Shown here in pieces: positions 26,401 to 32,214 of a stretch of DNA of 49,499 nucleotides. Origin of the DNA: Chara braunii (taxonomy: Eukaryota > Streptophyta > Charophyceae > Charales > Characeae); NCBI GenBank assembly GCA_003427395.1, contig BFEA01000063.1, positions 1,247,211 to 1,296,709 of the forward strand. The letters are read 5' to 3'. The translations under genes and the position numbers were made by a program. The notes under the pieces were generated by a model, which saw only the letters and a program-made list of their open reading frames with translations, was not told where the DNA came from and did no database searches. Positions within the stretch are counted from its first letter, which is position 1; the number at the start of each line of letters is the position of its first letter.

Positions 26401-29085
26401 AAAAAGGTAGTGAAGAGACTGATAAACAGTGAAGGAGCGGTTTTTGGCTTGCATGGAAAAGAGAAACAAAACCAAGGAACATGAAAAGAAAAGAAGAAAC
26501 GCATAGTGTGACAAGTCTGAAGACCTACCGCTATTCGCAGGTGCTTATATTGCAGAGTCCGCCGATTAATCTGAGTAGGATGCGCCGTCAGCACAATTTC
26601 CACCTCCTGCAACAAGGTGAAAATAAAATCAATCCGAACATGAACATCATTAGATAGTAGATACTCAACACTCTCAACTAGTCTCACATATTCTCAACTC
26701 GTTCAACAGAACTGGACATGGAGAAGCAAATCAACAAGCAGAACCGTTTCTTTCTTTCTTTCTCTTTCCAACCTGTTTCTGGAATTCTGCATGCCGGGCC
26801 CTGGCACGTCGGTCATGCCACTCTTCTATGTATTCACGCATCCTCAGGGACATCCATTAAAACAAGCAGAACCAATTATTGTGCCGCCCACAACAAAGTA
26901 GCAAGTCAACATTGAGCATACCAACGACTGTCCTCGATCTTCCACCTGCGGAACTACCGGGGGAGAAGACGGCAGATATACAGAATATTCCATCCCTTAC
27001 TACCTCCAGAGTCAGTGCACATTATTACAGTCTACACTGCTCTACAGCTTATCCTTACCCTCCTTTAATTCTGGAGACATTCTACACTGCTCTACAGCTT
27101 ATCCTTGCCCTCCTTTGAATCTGGACACTGCACAAACCGTGCTAGTCTCTTTCCTTTCTGTTGTGGTGCCTGTAGAGTTCACCAAGTATCCACCAAGGGG
27201 CGATGTCGCTAAGTTTGGGTCACTTGGCATCCAAAGATTGGGCCATTGGTCTCCAGGATGAAAAGTGGCCTGGTGCACAGTGACTATTTTGAGAACATCA
27301 CATCCCTCGCCAGTAGCAGCTCAATTCCAAGTTCCCAACCGCATAGCCAAAATTCTTATACGGCTTCGGTAAAAATCAAAGGACCGCGGCTCAAAATTTC
27401 TCGATGGTTTTTCAGTAAAACAAAGGAAAGCCCAGGAGGGCTATGTGATTGTAAGATTCAACAACTGCTACCTCCTCGAAACACAAGGCCTTCGTACCTG
27501 CTGGCAGAAATAGTCGTATAGCTCCTGTGGAGAATGCCCCATCTGGATGAGCTGGCTGAAAACCTCGTCACATGACTTCGACAGCATTGGTGCCTTTGTT
27601 CGCCTCACACTGCATTTCAACAGGCAACATAACAACAGATCGCAATTAAGGCACTGCTACCCAGCTCTAAGGACTGCCAGAAACCAGGTACATATGTTTA
27701 CCCACCCACATATCAGGGACGAGCACCACCAAAGAACTCGCACGACAACAGCAATCTCCACGGCACCAGAAAAAGGGAGTAGACAGAGAACAGGCAAACA
27801 ATGCACATAAAACTTGATAAAAGTGACACAATCTCATCGCAGCGCACAATGTTCTTGCAGTATCCAGGCCAGAATCTCCACAGTTTTCTACCTCTCACTC
27901 CTGACGAGCTGAGGCCCGCAGTCCTTTTCGCAGTAAGAGCCCCACAACATAGTTAACGCCGTCCTCCGCAATGACCTCAAATTCTGCACCATTGCAGCAA
28001 TCCTCATCCACCCTACAGCACGGACAAAAGAAGAATGAAGGTCCACCAACATGCATGCCCATACGTGACGATGGCAGCAGACAAACATGCCTGAAAGCCC
28101 ATGCACAAACATGTCCATTTGGGCATCGGGTGACACACTTGAACAGATCCATCCACTGGGCCATTATGACCAACATTGTCCTCATTGTGAGCACAGGTGA
28201 AACTCTTTACATGGAAAGTGGCACTAAATCATCAGCACCTTGTTGTTAGCTCACTGGTAGGTCACTGGTAATACTCAGAGAAATAGACAGAGAACAATCT
28301 TGTGAAAGGATTCACACACCTCAAGAGTCCTATCGCTATACCTAGTCTCAATTTCACCAACCCACTTCACGCCCGTGAACCATCTCCACAAGCAACCACG
28401 TAAGCTTCACCCCGTCTTCTCCATTCTCCTCAGCTTCCTCCTCTCCTTCCCATCTTCTTCTTCTTACCCTCCCTCGCAATCTTGTGAAGCGACGGCCAAA
28501 AAAAGGAGGGAGGAACTACAGAGAGAAGGGAAGGAGGAGAGGAGAGATCGAGGAGGGGAAAATAAGAGGATAGGATTGAGAGACAGGGAAGGCTCTCTAG
28601 CAACCCGCTTCAAGAATAGCCGACAGCTAGAGTAGCTGAGAGGAGTATAGAAGGTCACAATTACTCTACATATGAATATGAAGGTTAAAGAGATTTTGCA
28701 GCAAGAAGGTGCTCCTAAGCTAAACTGGGTAATCCTCCCAGGATAACCCCGGGTAAAAATTGTGAGGTCCCCGGCCTCAAACGTCATTCGGAATATAACA
28801 AAGGCTTCAACAAAAAAAGAAAAAAGTGGGTGATGCGTGTGAAGTATCTTTTCCAGCAACAAGGCTGGCCAGATAATGCAAACCAGTTTTCATAACAACC
28901 AAACTAATGCAGTTGACAAACCTGTGGTGTGTCTCCGCAATGCTTGTCAAGTTCATGTAGTGGGCGAATGCACGGGCGAGGTACACAGCCTCCTCCACAG
29001 AAATGCTGGACAGTTCTTTTTCCAGCTGCTTCGATAGCCACTCTGCGGCCTCCTCTATTCCTGCGTGGCGAACATTAGTGACACT
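48..29085 (-). CDS. PPC4: Bacterial-type phosphoenolpyruvate carboxylase gene (17 exons, both ends incomplete)
   Basis: The product carboxylates phosphoenolpyruvate with bicarbonate to oxaloacetate and phosphate in the cytosol (family knowledge). In plants and green algae the bacterial-type subunit joins plant-type PEPC in large Class-2 complexes. Seventeen minus-strand exons, all bounded by AG/GT, join without a phase conflict to 2229 nt, or 743 codons: 29085-28922, 27609-27498, 26606-26529, 24498-24430, 22138-22060, 20657-20581, 19220-19125, 17639-17498, 13684-13617, 11133-10777, 9052-8933, 8597-8496, 6532-6386, 4424-4326, 2508-2420, 1588-1462, 350-48. Catalytic motifs seen in order are [38 protein letters not shown] and [16 protein letters not shown]. 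The sequence AHPTQINRR, the long Ser/Pro linker and the many small exons point to BTPC rather than plant-type PEPC. The family is about 1000-1100 residues long. About 60 N-terminal residues and the C-terminal quarter, including the final NTG tail that separates the types, are not visible. Confidence 0.93.
1462..1588 (-). CDS. PPC4: PPC exon [17 protein letters not shown] region
   Basis: The exon has 1 nt plus 42 codons, with acceptor TTGCAG and donor GAG/GTGAGA. It encodes [40 protein letters not shown] and QE. The Glu of PLFET is a metal-ligand position in PEPC (Glu506 in E. coli, family knowledge). The next intron is 1111 bp. Confidence 0.97.
2141..2240. repeat. Tandem duplication, 2 x 50 bp
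   Basis: A 50-bp unit beginning CCAGTACTA and ending TCCCAATCC is repeated directly, at 2141-2190 and 2191-2240, with two or three mismatches. It lies in the intron between the exons at 2420 and 1588. Confidence 0.9.
2334..2398. repeat. (GA)n microsatellite
   Basis: About 32 uninterrupted GA dinucleotides. Open frames through it (Glu-Arg or Ser-Leu repeats) are artefacts of the repeat. It sits within 25 bp of the splice donor of the exon ending at 2420. Confidence 0.98.
2420..2508 (-). CDS. PPC4: PPC exon [17 protein letters not shown] region
   Basis: The exon has 29 codons plus 2 nt, with acceptor GACAG and donor AC/GTATGT. It encodes [20 protein letters not shown] and then ELGRPCPGT, matching family ASDVLAVELLQKDARLxxSxExGxPCPGGT. 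A (GA)n microsatellite begins only about 20 bp into the following 831-bp intron. Confidence 0.95.
3101..3509. repeat. 34-bp direct repeats flanking a CCCATCCCTGCTCGCC tandem tract
   Basis: The sequence AGAGCAAAGCAGTG(T)AACTCG and following GTGTGCCAAT occurs at 3101-3135 and again at 3476-3509. Between them, 3190-3345 is a C-rich imperfect tandem array of units like CTCCCATCCCTGCTCGCC. The Pro-rich open frames over it are repeat artefacts. Confidence 0.85.
3528..3670. mobile_element. Candidate small inverted-repeat element (MITE-like)
   Basis: The left end GGGCCTGTCCGGTTGG and the right end CCAACCGGACACCGGCCC are inverted copies with a 2-bp indel, 143 bp apart. A CCAGGCC/GGCCTGG hairpin sits inside. 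No convincing target-site duplication was found, so the transposon call is tentative. Confidence 0.35.
4326..4424 (-). CDS. PPC4: PPC exon [25 protein letters not shown]
   Basis: The exon has 33 codons, with acceptor TTTCAG and donor GAG/GTAGGG. It encodes [20 protein letters not shown] and then [13 protein letters not shown], matching family [30 protein letters not shown]. The next intron is 1817 bp and includes the CCCATCCC tandem tract and the TIR element at 3528. Confidence 0.97.
4959..5012. repeat. C8-GGC-T24-G19 homopolymer tract
   Basis: C runs from 4959 to 4966, T from 4970 to 4993 and G from 4994 to 5012. The same T-run/G-run junction occurs at 5940-5963 and at the end of the window. 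It may be genuine or an assembly or sequencing artefact. Confidence 0.9.
5836..6085. mobile_element. hAT-like MITE (234 bp) with perfect 8-bp target-site duplication
   Basis: The element runs from 5844 to 6077. It starts CATACTTGCA and ends TGCAAGTATG, a perfect 10-bp terminal inverted repeat. It is flanked on both sides by CTCCAACT (5836-5843 and 6078-6085), an 8-bp target duplication as made by hAT transposases. The interior is very GC-rich with internal inverted CCGGAC/GTCCGG blocks and a T13G11 tract at 5940-5963. It has no coding capacity and so is non-autonomous. It lies in a PPC intron. Open frames crossing it are not genes. Confidence 0.82.
6386..6532 (-). CDS. PPC4: PPC exon [14 protein letters not shown] region
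   Basis: The exon has 49 codons, with acceptor TTCCAG and donor GAG/GTATGT. It encodes [40 protein letters not shown] and RPLVPPNLE, matching family [44 protein letters not shown]. The next intron is 1961 bp and contains the hAT-like MITE and the T24G19 tract. Confidence 0.97.
7690..7890 (+). repeat. Dispersed repeat with GGGGGGCAGCAGTC core, copy 1
   Basis: A T-rich start, then CATCTATTCCGGGGGGCAGC, then a TGCTTATCACCAGCAAGCAT block and a G-rich end. It aligns along its length with 30555-30745, and its core matches blocks near 22510, 29819 and 30300. No terminal repeats or target duplication were recognised. Confidence 0.65.
8496..8597 (-). CDS. PPC4: PPC exon [28 protein letters not shown]
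   Basis: The exon has 34 codons, with acceptor CCCAG and donor CAG/GTTAGT. It encodes [20 protein letters not shown] and then [14 protein letters not shown]. The Arg of LDLRQ corresponds to the phosphoenolpyruvate-site arginine (Arg396 in E. coli, family knowledge). The next intron is 1963 bp and carries a copy of the GGGGGGCAGCAGTC-core dispersed repeat. Confidence 0.97.
8933..9052 (-). CDS. PPC4: PPC exon [13 protein letters not shown] region
   Basis: The exon has 40 codons, with acceptor TTGCAG and donor TTG/GTGAGT. It encodes [20 protein letters not shown] and then [20 protein letters not shown], matching family KLxKTRRxLELLxEGL…YETxxQLLEPLLLCYESL. The next intron is only 335 bp, the shortest in the gene. 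Confidence 0.95.
9462..9862. repeat. Diverged direct duplication, spacing 218 bp
   Basis: Blocks AACAGGTCAAT, CCAGGGCACTT, CATGCTTGAAGGGCCCTGAA and CAGCCAGTCTCGGC occur in the same order twice, about 218 bp apart (for example CATGCTTGAA at 9561 and 9779). The second copy carries an extra stretch absent from the first. Confidence 0.85.
10453..10650 (+). mobile_element. tRNA-derived SINE, copy 1, with a 67-bp tandem duplication of its 3' part
   Basis: An A-box-like TAGCTCCGCTGA at 10461 and a B-box-like GCGTTCCAATCC at 10495 are followed by the family 3' block AGGGCCGATCAGTTCAA. The 3' block is present twice as a 67-bp tandem repeat (10517-10583 and 10584-10650), identical by eye. It is related to the copies at 32018, 47592 (minus) and 48742. 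It lies in a PPC intron. Confidence 0.7.
10777..11133 (-). CDS. PPC4: PPC exon J: BTPC-specific Ser/Thr/Pro-rich linker, ending in [13 protein letters not shown]
   Basis: This is the largest exon (119 codons). Most of it is low-complexity and rich in Ser, Thr, Pro and Ala (for example [20 protein letters not shown]), as in the intrinsically disordered region unique to bacterial-type plant PEPC. In castor bean that region carries regulatory phosphoserines (family knowledge). The last part, [18 protein letters not shown], returns to the conserved fold (family APYRIVLGxVKxK). Acceptor choice is ambiguous: GTGCAG before 11133, or CTGCAG before 11124, both in phase 0. The donor is AAG/GTGGGT. The next intron (1724 bp) contains a SINE and a 218-bp-spaced duplication. 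Confidence 0.88.
11351..11530. repeat. CA/CT-rich microsatellite region
   Basis: Interrupted CACACA and CTCTCT runs occur between 11351 and 11530 in a PPC intron. The His-Thr-rich and Cys-Val-rich open frames over it are artefacts. Confidence 0.9.
12359..12389. repeat. Short perfect hairpin
   Basis: ACACCTCAAGC is followed after 8 nt (AGCGCAAG) by GCTTGAGGTGT, an 11-bp perfect stem. It is intronic and no function is suggested. Confidence 0.8.
13617..13684 (-). CDS. PPC4: PPC exon I: short linker exon (inferred from phase)
   Basis: The exon has 2 nt plus 22 codons, with acceptor TTACAG and donor GAT/GTAAGC. It encodes [20 protein letters not shown] plus DD. There is no family similarity, because this linker is unconserved. 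It is called because it has proper splice sites and enters in phase 1 and leaves in phase 0, exactly what is needed to join the exon at 17498 to the one at 11133. An unseen alternative exon in this 6.4-kb interval remains possible. Confidence 0.6.
14130..14227. repeat. Tandem repeat, about 3 x 33 bp
   Basis: The unit GAGTGAATCGTGTGGTGTGA plus CGTGCATGCTTGC is repeated about three times. Because 33 is a multiple of 3 it yields a repetitive 11-residue open frame, which I do not regard as a gene. It is within the long intron between 17498 and 13684 boundaries downstream sequence. Confidence 0.85.
14646..14780. repeat. Direct repeats of GAGTATGTTGAGAAAA blocks
   Basis: GAGTATGTTGAGAAAA starts at 14646, 14708 and 14764, separated by near-identical TTCAGGATATATTCCATTAG blocks (spacing 62 and 56 bp). 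Confidence 0.9.
15714..15857. repeat. Tandem duplication, 2 x 70 bp
   Basis: Block CACCAATCTCATGGATCTAA through CATGGGGGTTAAAT is repeated with a 70-bp period, plus a partial third start. Intronic. Confidence 0.9.
17498..17639 (-). CDS. PPC4: PPC exon [21 protein letters not shown]
   Basis: The exon has 47 codons plus 1 nt, with acceptor TGGCAG and donor AAG/GTATGT. It encodes [20 protein letters not shown] followed by [20 protein letters not shown] and CMDLRAK. This aligns with family [34 protein letters not shown]. It ends the conserved N-terminal half. The next segment is the poorly conserved linker, reached across a 3813-bp intron. Confidence 0.95.
18712..18813. repeat. Tandem duplication, 2 x 51 bp
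   Basis: Block CGCGACTCAAAACCTGGAGA through GTCGTACAGCAGCCTTC is repeated with a 51-bp period and one mismatch. Intronic. Confidence 0.92.
19125..19220 (-). CDS. PPC4: PPC exon [13 protein letters not shown] core motif
   Basis: The exon has 32 codons, with acceptor GCCAG and donor AAG/GTAATA. It encodes [20 protein letters not shown] and then [23 protein letters not shown] is invariant in PEPC and lies in the active-site barrel. The next intron is 1485 bp and carries a 51-bp tandem duplication at 18712. Confidence 0.97.
19340..19460. repeat. Tandem duplication, 2 x 59 bp
   Basis: Block CAGCAGCCGATGCTGAAACA through CATTACAAAAACAATC is repeated at 19341 and 19400, identical over most of its length. 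Intronic. Confidence 0.92.
20151..20312. repeat. Direct duplication, 85-bp spacing
   Basis: TGTCTTTAATTA … GCTCTTCTA … CCAATGACTAATGC is present twice, at 20151 and 20236, with several mismatches. Intronic. Confidence 0.9.
20581..20657 (-). CDS. PPC4: PPC exon [18 protein letters not shown]
   Basis: The exon has 2 nt plus 25 codons, with acceptor ACCAG and donor AAG/GTTGGT. It encodes [20 protein letters not shown] and AALKK, matching family [25 protein letters not shown]. The next intron is 1360 bp and contains 85-bp and 59-bp direct duplications. Confidence 0.96.
22060..22138 (-). CDS. PPC4: PPC exon [21 protein letters not shown]
   Basis: The exon has 26 codons plus 1 nt, with acceptor TTGCAG and donor GAG/GTAGGT. 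It encodes [20 protein letters not shown] followed by LDEARG, nearly identical to the family segment [27 protein letters not shown]. It ends in phase 1, and the Gly is completed by the next exon. The next intron is 1402 bp. Confidence 0.96.
22510..22575 (-). repeat. Dispersed GGGGAGCAGCA repeat fragment
   Basis: The minus strand reads TCTATTGGTGGGGAGCAGCA followed by a GGGTCCAGTGTCCC block. It matches the plus-strand copy at about 30300 (TCTATTTGTGGGGAGCAGCA … GGGCCCAGCGTCCC). Confidence 0.6.
24430..24498 (-). CDS. PPC4: PPC exon [23 protein letters not shown]
   Basis: The exon has 23 codons and splice sites CACAG/A and CTG/GTAAGT. It encodes [20 protein letters not shown] plus DL, aligning with family HLLEYNxRxDLSxEDRExLIEDL. 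Lys stands where the family has Tyr in EYN. The following intron is 2291 bp and I saw no gene in it. Confidence 0.95.
24939..25700. repeat. Complex irregular tandem array
   Basis: The module GCCTATTCTTGTGCCTTTTG followed by AGACCAGATTCATGC starts at 25142, 25216, 25307 and 25457, with a truncated copy at 25677. It is interleaved with other modules (GAGCATGGGCCTTAC, ATAGCCTACATTTGC, GAGCATGGCAGTAGG). Spacings of 74, 91, 150 and 220 bp show a higher-order structure. Intronic, between the exons at 26529 and 24498. Confidence 0.88.
26529..26606 (-). CDS. PPC4: PPC exon C: catalytic histidine motif VLTAHPTQ
   Basis: The exon has 26 codons, with acceptor TTGCAG and donor GCG/GTAGGT. It encodes [20 protein letters not shown] and then KHLRIA. 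The His in AHPT is the PEPC active-site histidine (His138 in E. coli). The Q-I-N-R-R sequence after it is characteristic of bacterial-type plant PEPC, whereas plant-type enzymes read Q-S-V-R-R. The next intron (2030 bp) holds the tandem array at 24.9-25.7 kb. Confidence 0.97.
27032..27131. repeat. Tandem duplication, 2 x 50 bp
   Basis: CTACACTGCTCTACAGCTTA and following TCCTT.CCCTCCTTT.AATCTGGA is repeated at 27032 and 27082. Intronic, close to the exon at 27498. Confidence 0.9.
27498..27609 (-). CDS. PPC4: PPC exon [11 protein letters not shown] region
   Basis: The exon has 1 nt plus 37 codons, with acceptor ATGCAG/T and donor CAG/GTACGA. The encoded [14 protein letters not shown]…[12 protein letters not shown] matches the family segment LARSCDDIFSQLLQ..SPDELY..VCKQ, directly before the catalytic His motif. 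The residue completed across the splice is Ser where the family often has Arg. The next intron is 891 bp. Confidence 0.93.
27899..28012 (-). other. Possible phase-neutral cassette exon (114 nt) inside the first mapped intron
   Basis: A 114-nt open stretch has a good acceptor (CTGTAG/G) and donor (GA/GTGAGA). It would enter and leave in phase 2, exactly matching the neighbouring exons at 28922 and 27609. It would add about 38 residues (…[19 protein letters not shown]…). Family alignment is ungapped without it, so it is more likely a chance open stretch or a rare splice variant. No transcript evidence is available here. Confidence 0.2.
28922..29085 (-). CDS. PPC4: PPC exon A (first recognised): N-terminal helical region
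   Basis: The exon has 54 codons plus 2 nt, with acceptor TCTGCAG and donor AG/GTTTGT. It encodes a segment with [20 protein letters not shown] and then [16 protein letters not shown] and AETHH. This matches the family's N-terminal helices (AGIEDTA..LEKQL..LARAFSHYLNLMGIAETHHR). It begins at phase 0 with Ser, which fits the family sequence LAQ|S, so at least one earlier exon with the start codon must lie upstream. None was found between 29.1 and 49.5 kb. The following intron is 1312 bp and contains a possible phase-neutral cassette exon. Confidence 0.92.
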
Positions 29086-30554
29086 CTGCAGACACATCCA
29101 TGATAGAAACATTGTTGCCAGTCACTATCAGGTTCACAAACCGCCACCATGTCCAACCAATGCTCAGCAAGGGGGTGCAAAAAGCATTTGTTCCAAAAAG
29201 AATGGAAGTAAAGAGTCAAGGCTGTCGCCTCTACCGCTGACAAACCAGCAATTCATGCAGAAACCAATCTAGCAGTCCAGGGAGGCCTTAACGGTAAGGC
29301 TTCTGTAACACACACCACCGGCATGGATTCAACAGTCCACATTTCTTGAGCCGAAGTACCGCTTTCACCTGAAAAGAACATACAGTTAGTGTAGCTGCAT
29401 CTAGGCAGAAAGTCACCCCAAATACGGCTAAAAATAATTAACGTTGTATTCAGGGAGAGACGGTAGCTTCATTTATTGCCCACACTCCAAGCCCAACCCC
29501 AACTCCACCATGTAGTGCTTCTTCCCAAGTGGCCAGAACACATTTGTGATCTACCTCCAGGACATTCATAGCGGAAAAAATGCCCTCAAAGATTTTAACC
29601 ACCAGACCCACTGACAGACAGGGAGGGCGCAGGTACCAGCAGCACCTTCAGGCCAAAAATGCCTCGTTGGAAAAAGAAAACAGCCAGTTCAAGTTGGGCA
29701 GAGGTGAGGGGTGGTACATCCTCCTCCCAGGAAGCGAGCAATGCCGCCCGCTTAGATTTCTCAATCGTAATGGGGAGAAGCAATGGGTATTGCGTAAATC
29801 TTGTACCCTTGTTAGTAGAAGAGGAACCGGACTGTTGCTCCCCATGATTTATAAGGAGCTAGAACCACGGAGTTCTTTTTTTCTTCTTCTTTTCAAGAAA
29901 AGGGGAAAAAAAGGCCAGTTCAGCAGAGTGTGCCCACATGCAATGGCAAGTGTGATCCAGTCAGAAAATTTGTGGACGTCAACCATAAAGCATGCTGTCA
30001 TGCCTTAAAAGTAAAAAAAAAAAAGAAAACGTAATTGATTGAAAAAAAAAAACAGAAGGGTACACCTGTCCAAAAGTCGGAACTCAAAATTTGCGATAGA
30101 GAACAAGAGGCTAAATTGCCTGAAAGCTGATACTAAGCAAAGACGGGGAAAAAAAAAACCCAACTTTCTCTACAAACGGAAGCAGTGGAGACGATTAAAC
30201 CCGCTAGTTCAACCAAGCCTACATTGGTGTCTTCTCAGAGTTCGCAGCAAGAATACACCCACTTTCTTTTTACTTTTTCTGTTTCAAAACAGGACTCCTT
30301 TCTATTTGTGGGGAGCAGCACATGCTGCGAACCGGGCCCAGCGTCCCTTATAACAGACAAAAGTAAGAGCAGGGACGGGGTCCCCACAGTCTACCCGGAG
30401 GATATCAGAGCAATCAGTGTATGGGTGCACCGTACCGAGAGCATTACTCGGCTTCGCTTGTGAACACCTGTTTTGCTGGAAACCTGGTCCAGCATCCCAA
30501 ACCAGGCCACCAAATACCTTCTTTTCGGACCTGTTTTGCTGGAAACCACCCACA

Positions 30555-30745
30555 TATTTTTTTTCCTTTTTAAAGAGACAATCCAGCCCAATCTATTCTG
30601 GGGGGCAGCAGTCCGGTTGCTTATCGCCAGCAAGCATGTTCCACAAAAAGAAACAATACCCAGAAGGAGAGGATGCAGCCTGGTACTCCTTTCGCCTTAG
30701 ACACAGTGCAGGGGGGGGATGGGGGGCAGCACTGTGCCTCTTGCC
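30555..30745 (+). repeat. Dispersed repeat with GGGGGGCAGCAGTC core, copy 2
   Basis: The sequence AATCTATTCTGGGGGGCAGC followed by a GGTTGCTTATCGCCAGCAAG block and a G-rich end aligns with 7690-7890. A shorter related block lies immediately upstream at 30300-30350, and a minus-strand core is at 29819-29860. Confidence 0.65.
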
Positions 30746-31679
30746 CACATATTTAACAAAATAAATTTGTGAATCACCTCCGCAGGATACCCAACAACAG
30801 CAGAGGCAGGCCAACATACGACCTGTGTTCGCAAAAAAAAAGAAACTACAATTTACGAGCACAACGAACTCCGCTGCCAGCATGCATACAGCAATCAGAC
30901 AATTTGACGAAGTGCCAAAGCAAAGACCATGCCAGCAACAGAAGTATTTTCACAACTTTCAGGGCTATTATTGATGAAAAACCCTCGCCTCACATCCCAA
31001 CAATACAAAGAGTGACCACTGGTCTCACTCTCGGCCTATGTCATCACCTACTACTCTAGCCTACAATGGGCCAATGTACAATGCCCCTTCTCCTGCCCAT
31101 GCCTGGATGGCAAATCTCCTGTGCTGGAGCTCTTGGCAACCACCAGATAGGCCCCTCACCAAACACTACCTTACGGCCCCCCTCCCTTACCTCCAGGTAC
31201 TACCCTATTTTCTCCACCTCTCTCAGGCCCCCAACCAAGGCATCACTGGTACAGCCTTCCCTCCCAGCTATGCTAGCTGGCAGACTGCTGCTGTCAGTAG
31301 CTGCTGCCTCGCCTACTGCTGCTGGCTACCCAGTCTACATGCCAAGACCTGGATCTGAACGGGTGGTGGGCAGGTTGGTGGGCGGACTGGTAGGCCCTGC
31401 CTGCCAATCACTTCCGTAAGGAGCCACGGTCCACTGGGATCCTAACTACCTGACTGGTACCGTACCTCGACCTGAGCCATTTTTCTTACAAAAGTGGCCA
31501 CACACTTTCTTGCTTCAAGCCTTCACTTAGGGCACTTTTTTCCATAACAAGCCTGGGAGACACTTGGTGGCCTCGTACAATATTCATTTTCAAAAACGAA
31601 AGTAAAAAGAGAACTTTTGATTGGCTGCATTCCCCTCTTCCCTGTTCATGATCTCACGACCCTCCCCATCTCTTCTCTT

Positions 31680-31885
31680 CTTAAAGTCCTTTTTCTTTTC
31701 TTTTTTTCTCTCTTCTGCTGTCGGCTCCCCATCTCTTCCAGTTGCTTCCACTGAGCTCATTTTTCATGCCCCGAGTACGTAAAATGCATCTTTTCTTTTT
31801 TTCTTTTCTTTTCTTTTCTCCTGTCGGCTCCCCATCTCTTCCAGATGCTTCCAGTGAGGTCATTTTTCCTGCCCCGAGTATGTAA
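31680..31885. repeat. Tandem duplication, about 103-bp period, pyrimidine-rich
   Basis: TCGGCTCCCCATCTCTTCCA at 31721 and 31824, with flanking T/C-rich tracts and GCCCCGAGTA blocks, is repeated with about 103 bp spacing. Confidence 0.88.
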
Positions 31886-32017
31886 ATGCGGGAGTTCAAA
31901 TCTAGTATCTTGTGTCAGTCAGGCACGAACAGTAACCACGGACCCACAAATCTTAGACACTTGTCCTTCACAACATCCACTAATATTTGAAAAATACAAA
32001 AACTAAAACCGGCTCTG

Positions 32018-32172
32018 CGAATCAACGGGCCTAGCTCAGTTTGTACACCCCAGAACTGTTTTCTAGATACAGACTGAAGTTCGAATCCAGATATACTCAG
32101 ATGAATAGAATAACATCGCTCTGAATTGCCTGGGACCGGTCAGTTCAACGAAGATATCTGAAGGTCATCGCC

Positions 32173-32205
<33 letters not shown>
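32018..32205 (+). mobile_element. tRNA-derived SINE, copy 2, with poly(A) tail and target duplication
   Basis: A-box TAGCTCAGTTTG at 32032 and perfect B-box GTTCGAATCC at 32079 lie at tRNA-like spacing. They are followed by the family 3' block GGGACCGGTCAGTTCAA and an A29 tail (32177-32205). GGCTCTG precedes the element (32011) and follows the tail (32208), consistent with a short target duplication from target-primed reverse transcription. It is the best preserved of four copies. The body does not look like a full tRNA and no autonomous partner is in the window. Confidence 0.82.
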
Positions 32206-32214
32206 CAGGCTCTG

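Larger units (their letters stand above)
29086..32010. other. Upstream flank of the mapped PPC exons, no recognisable gene
   Basis: This stretch should hold, or lie in an intron before, the missing PPC start. I read the minus strand for segments like the family's REVGxxFMEKVERxRxLAQ and found none. Open frames up to 142 aa are unrecognisable and overlap repeats. Dispersed repeat copies sit at 29819-29860 (minus), 30300-30350 and 30555-30745. A C/T-rich stretch at 31100-31420 gives a long but unrecognised open frame. Confidence 0.6.

Noticed and set aside
31066-31419. 117-codon plus-strand frame
   Set aside because: C-rich, Leu/Pro-biased, no motif, no family resemblance and no supporting splice or start context.
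32018-32090. Functional tRNA gene
   Set aside because: A and B boxes are present, but the acceptor and anticodon stems do not form a complete tRNA, and the A-tailed body continues as a SINE.
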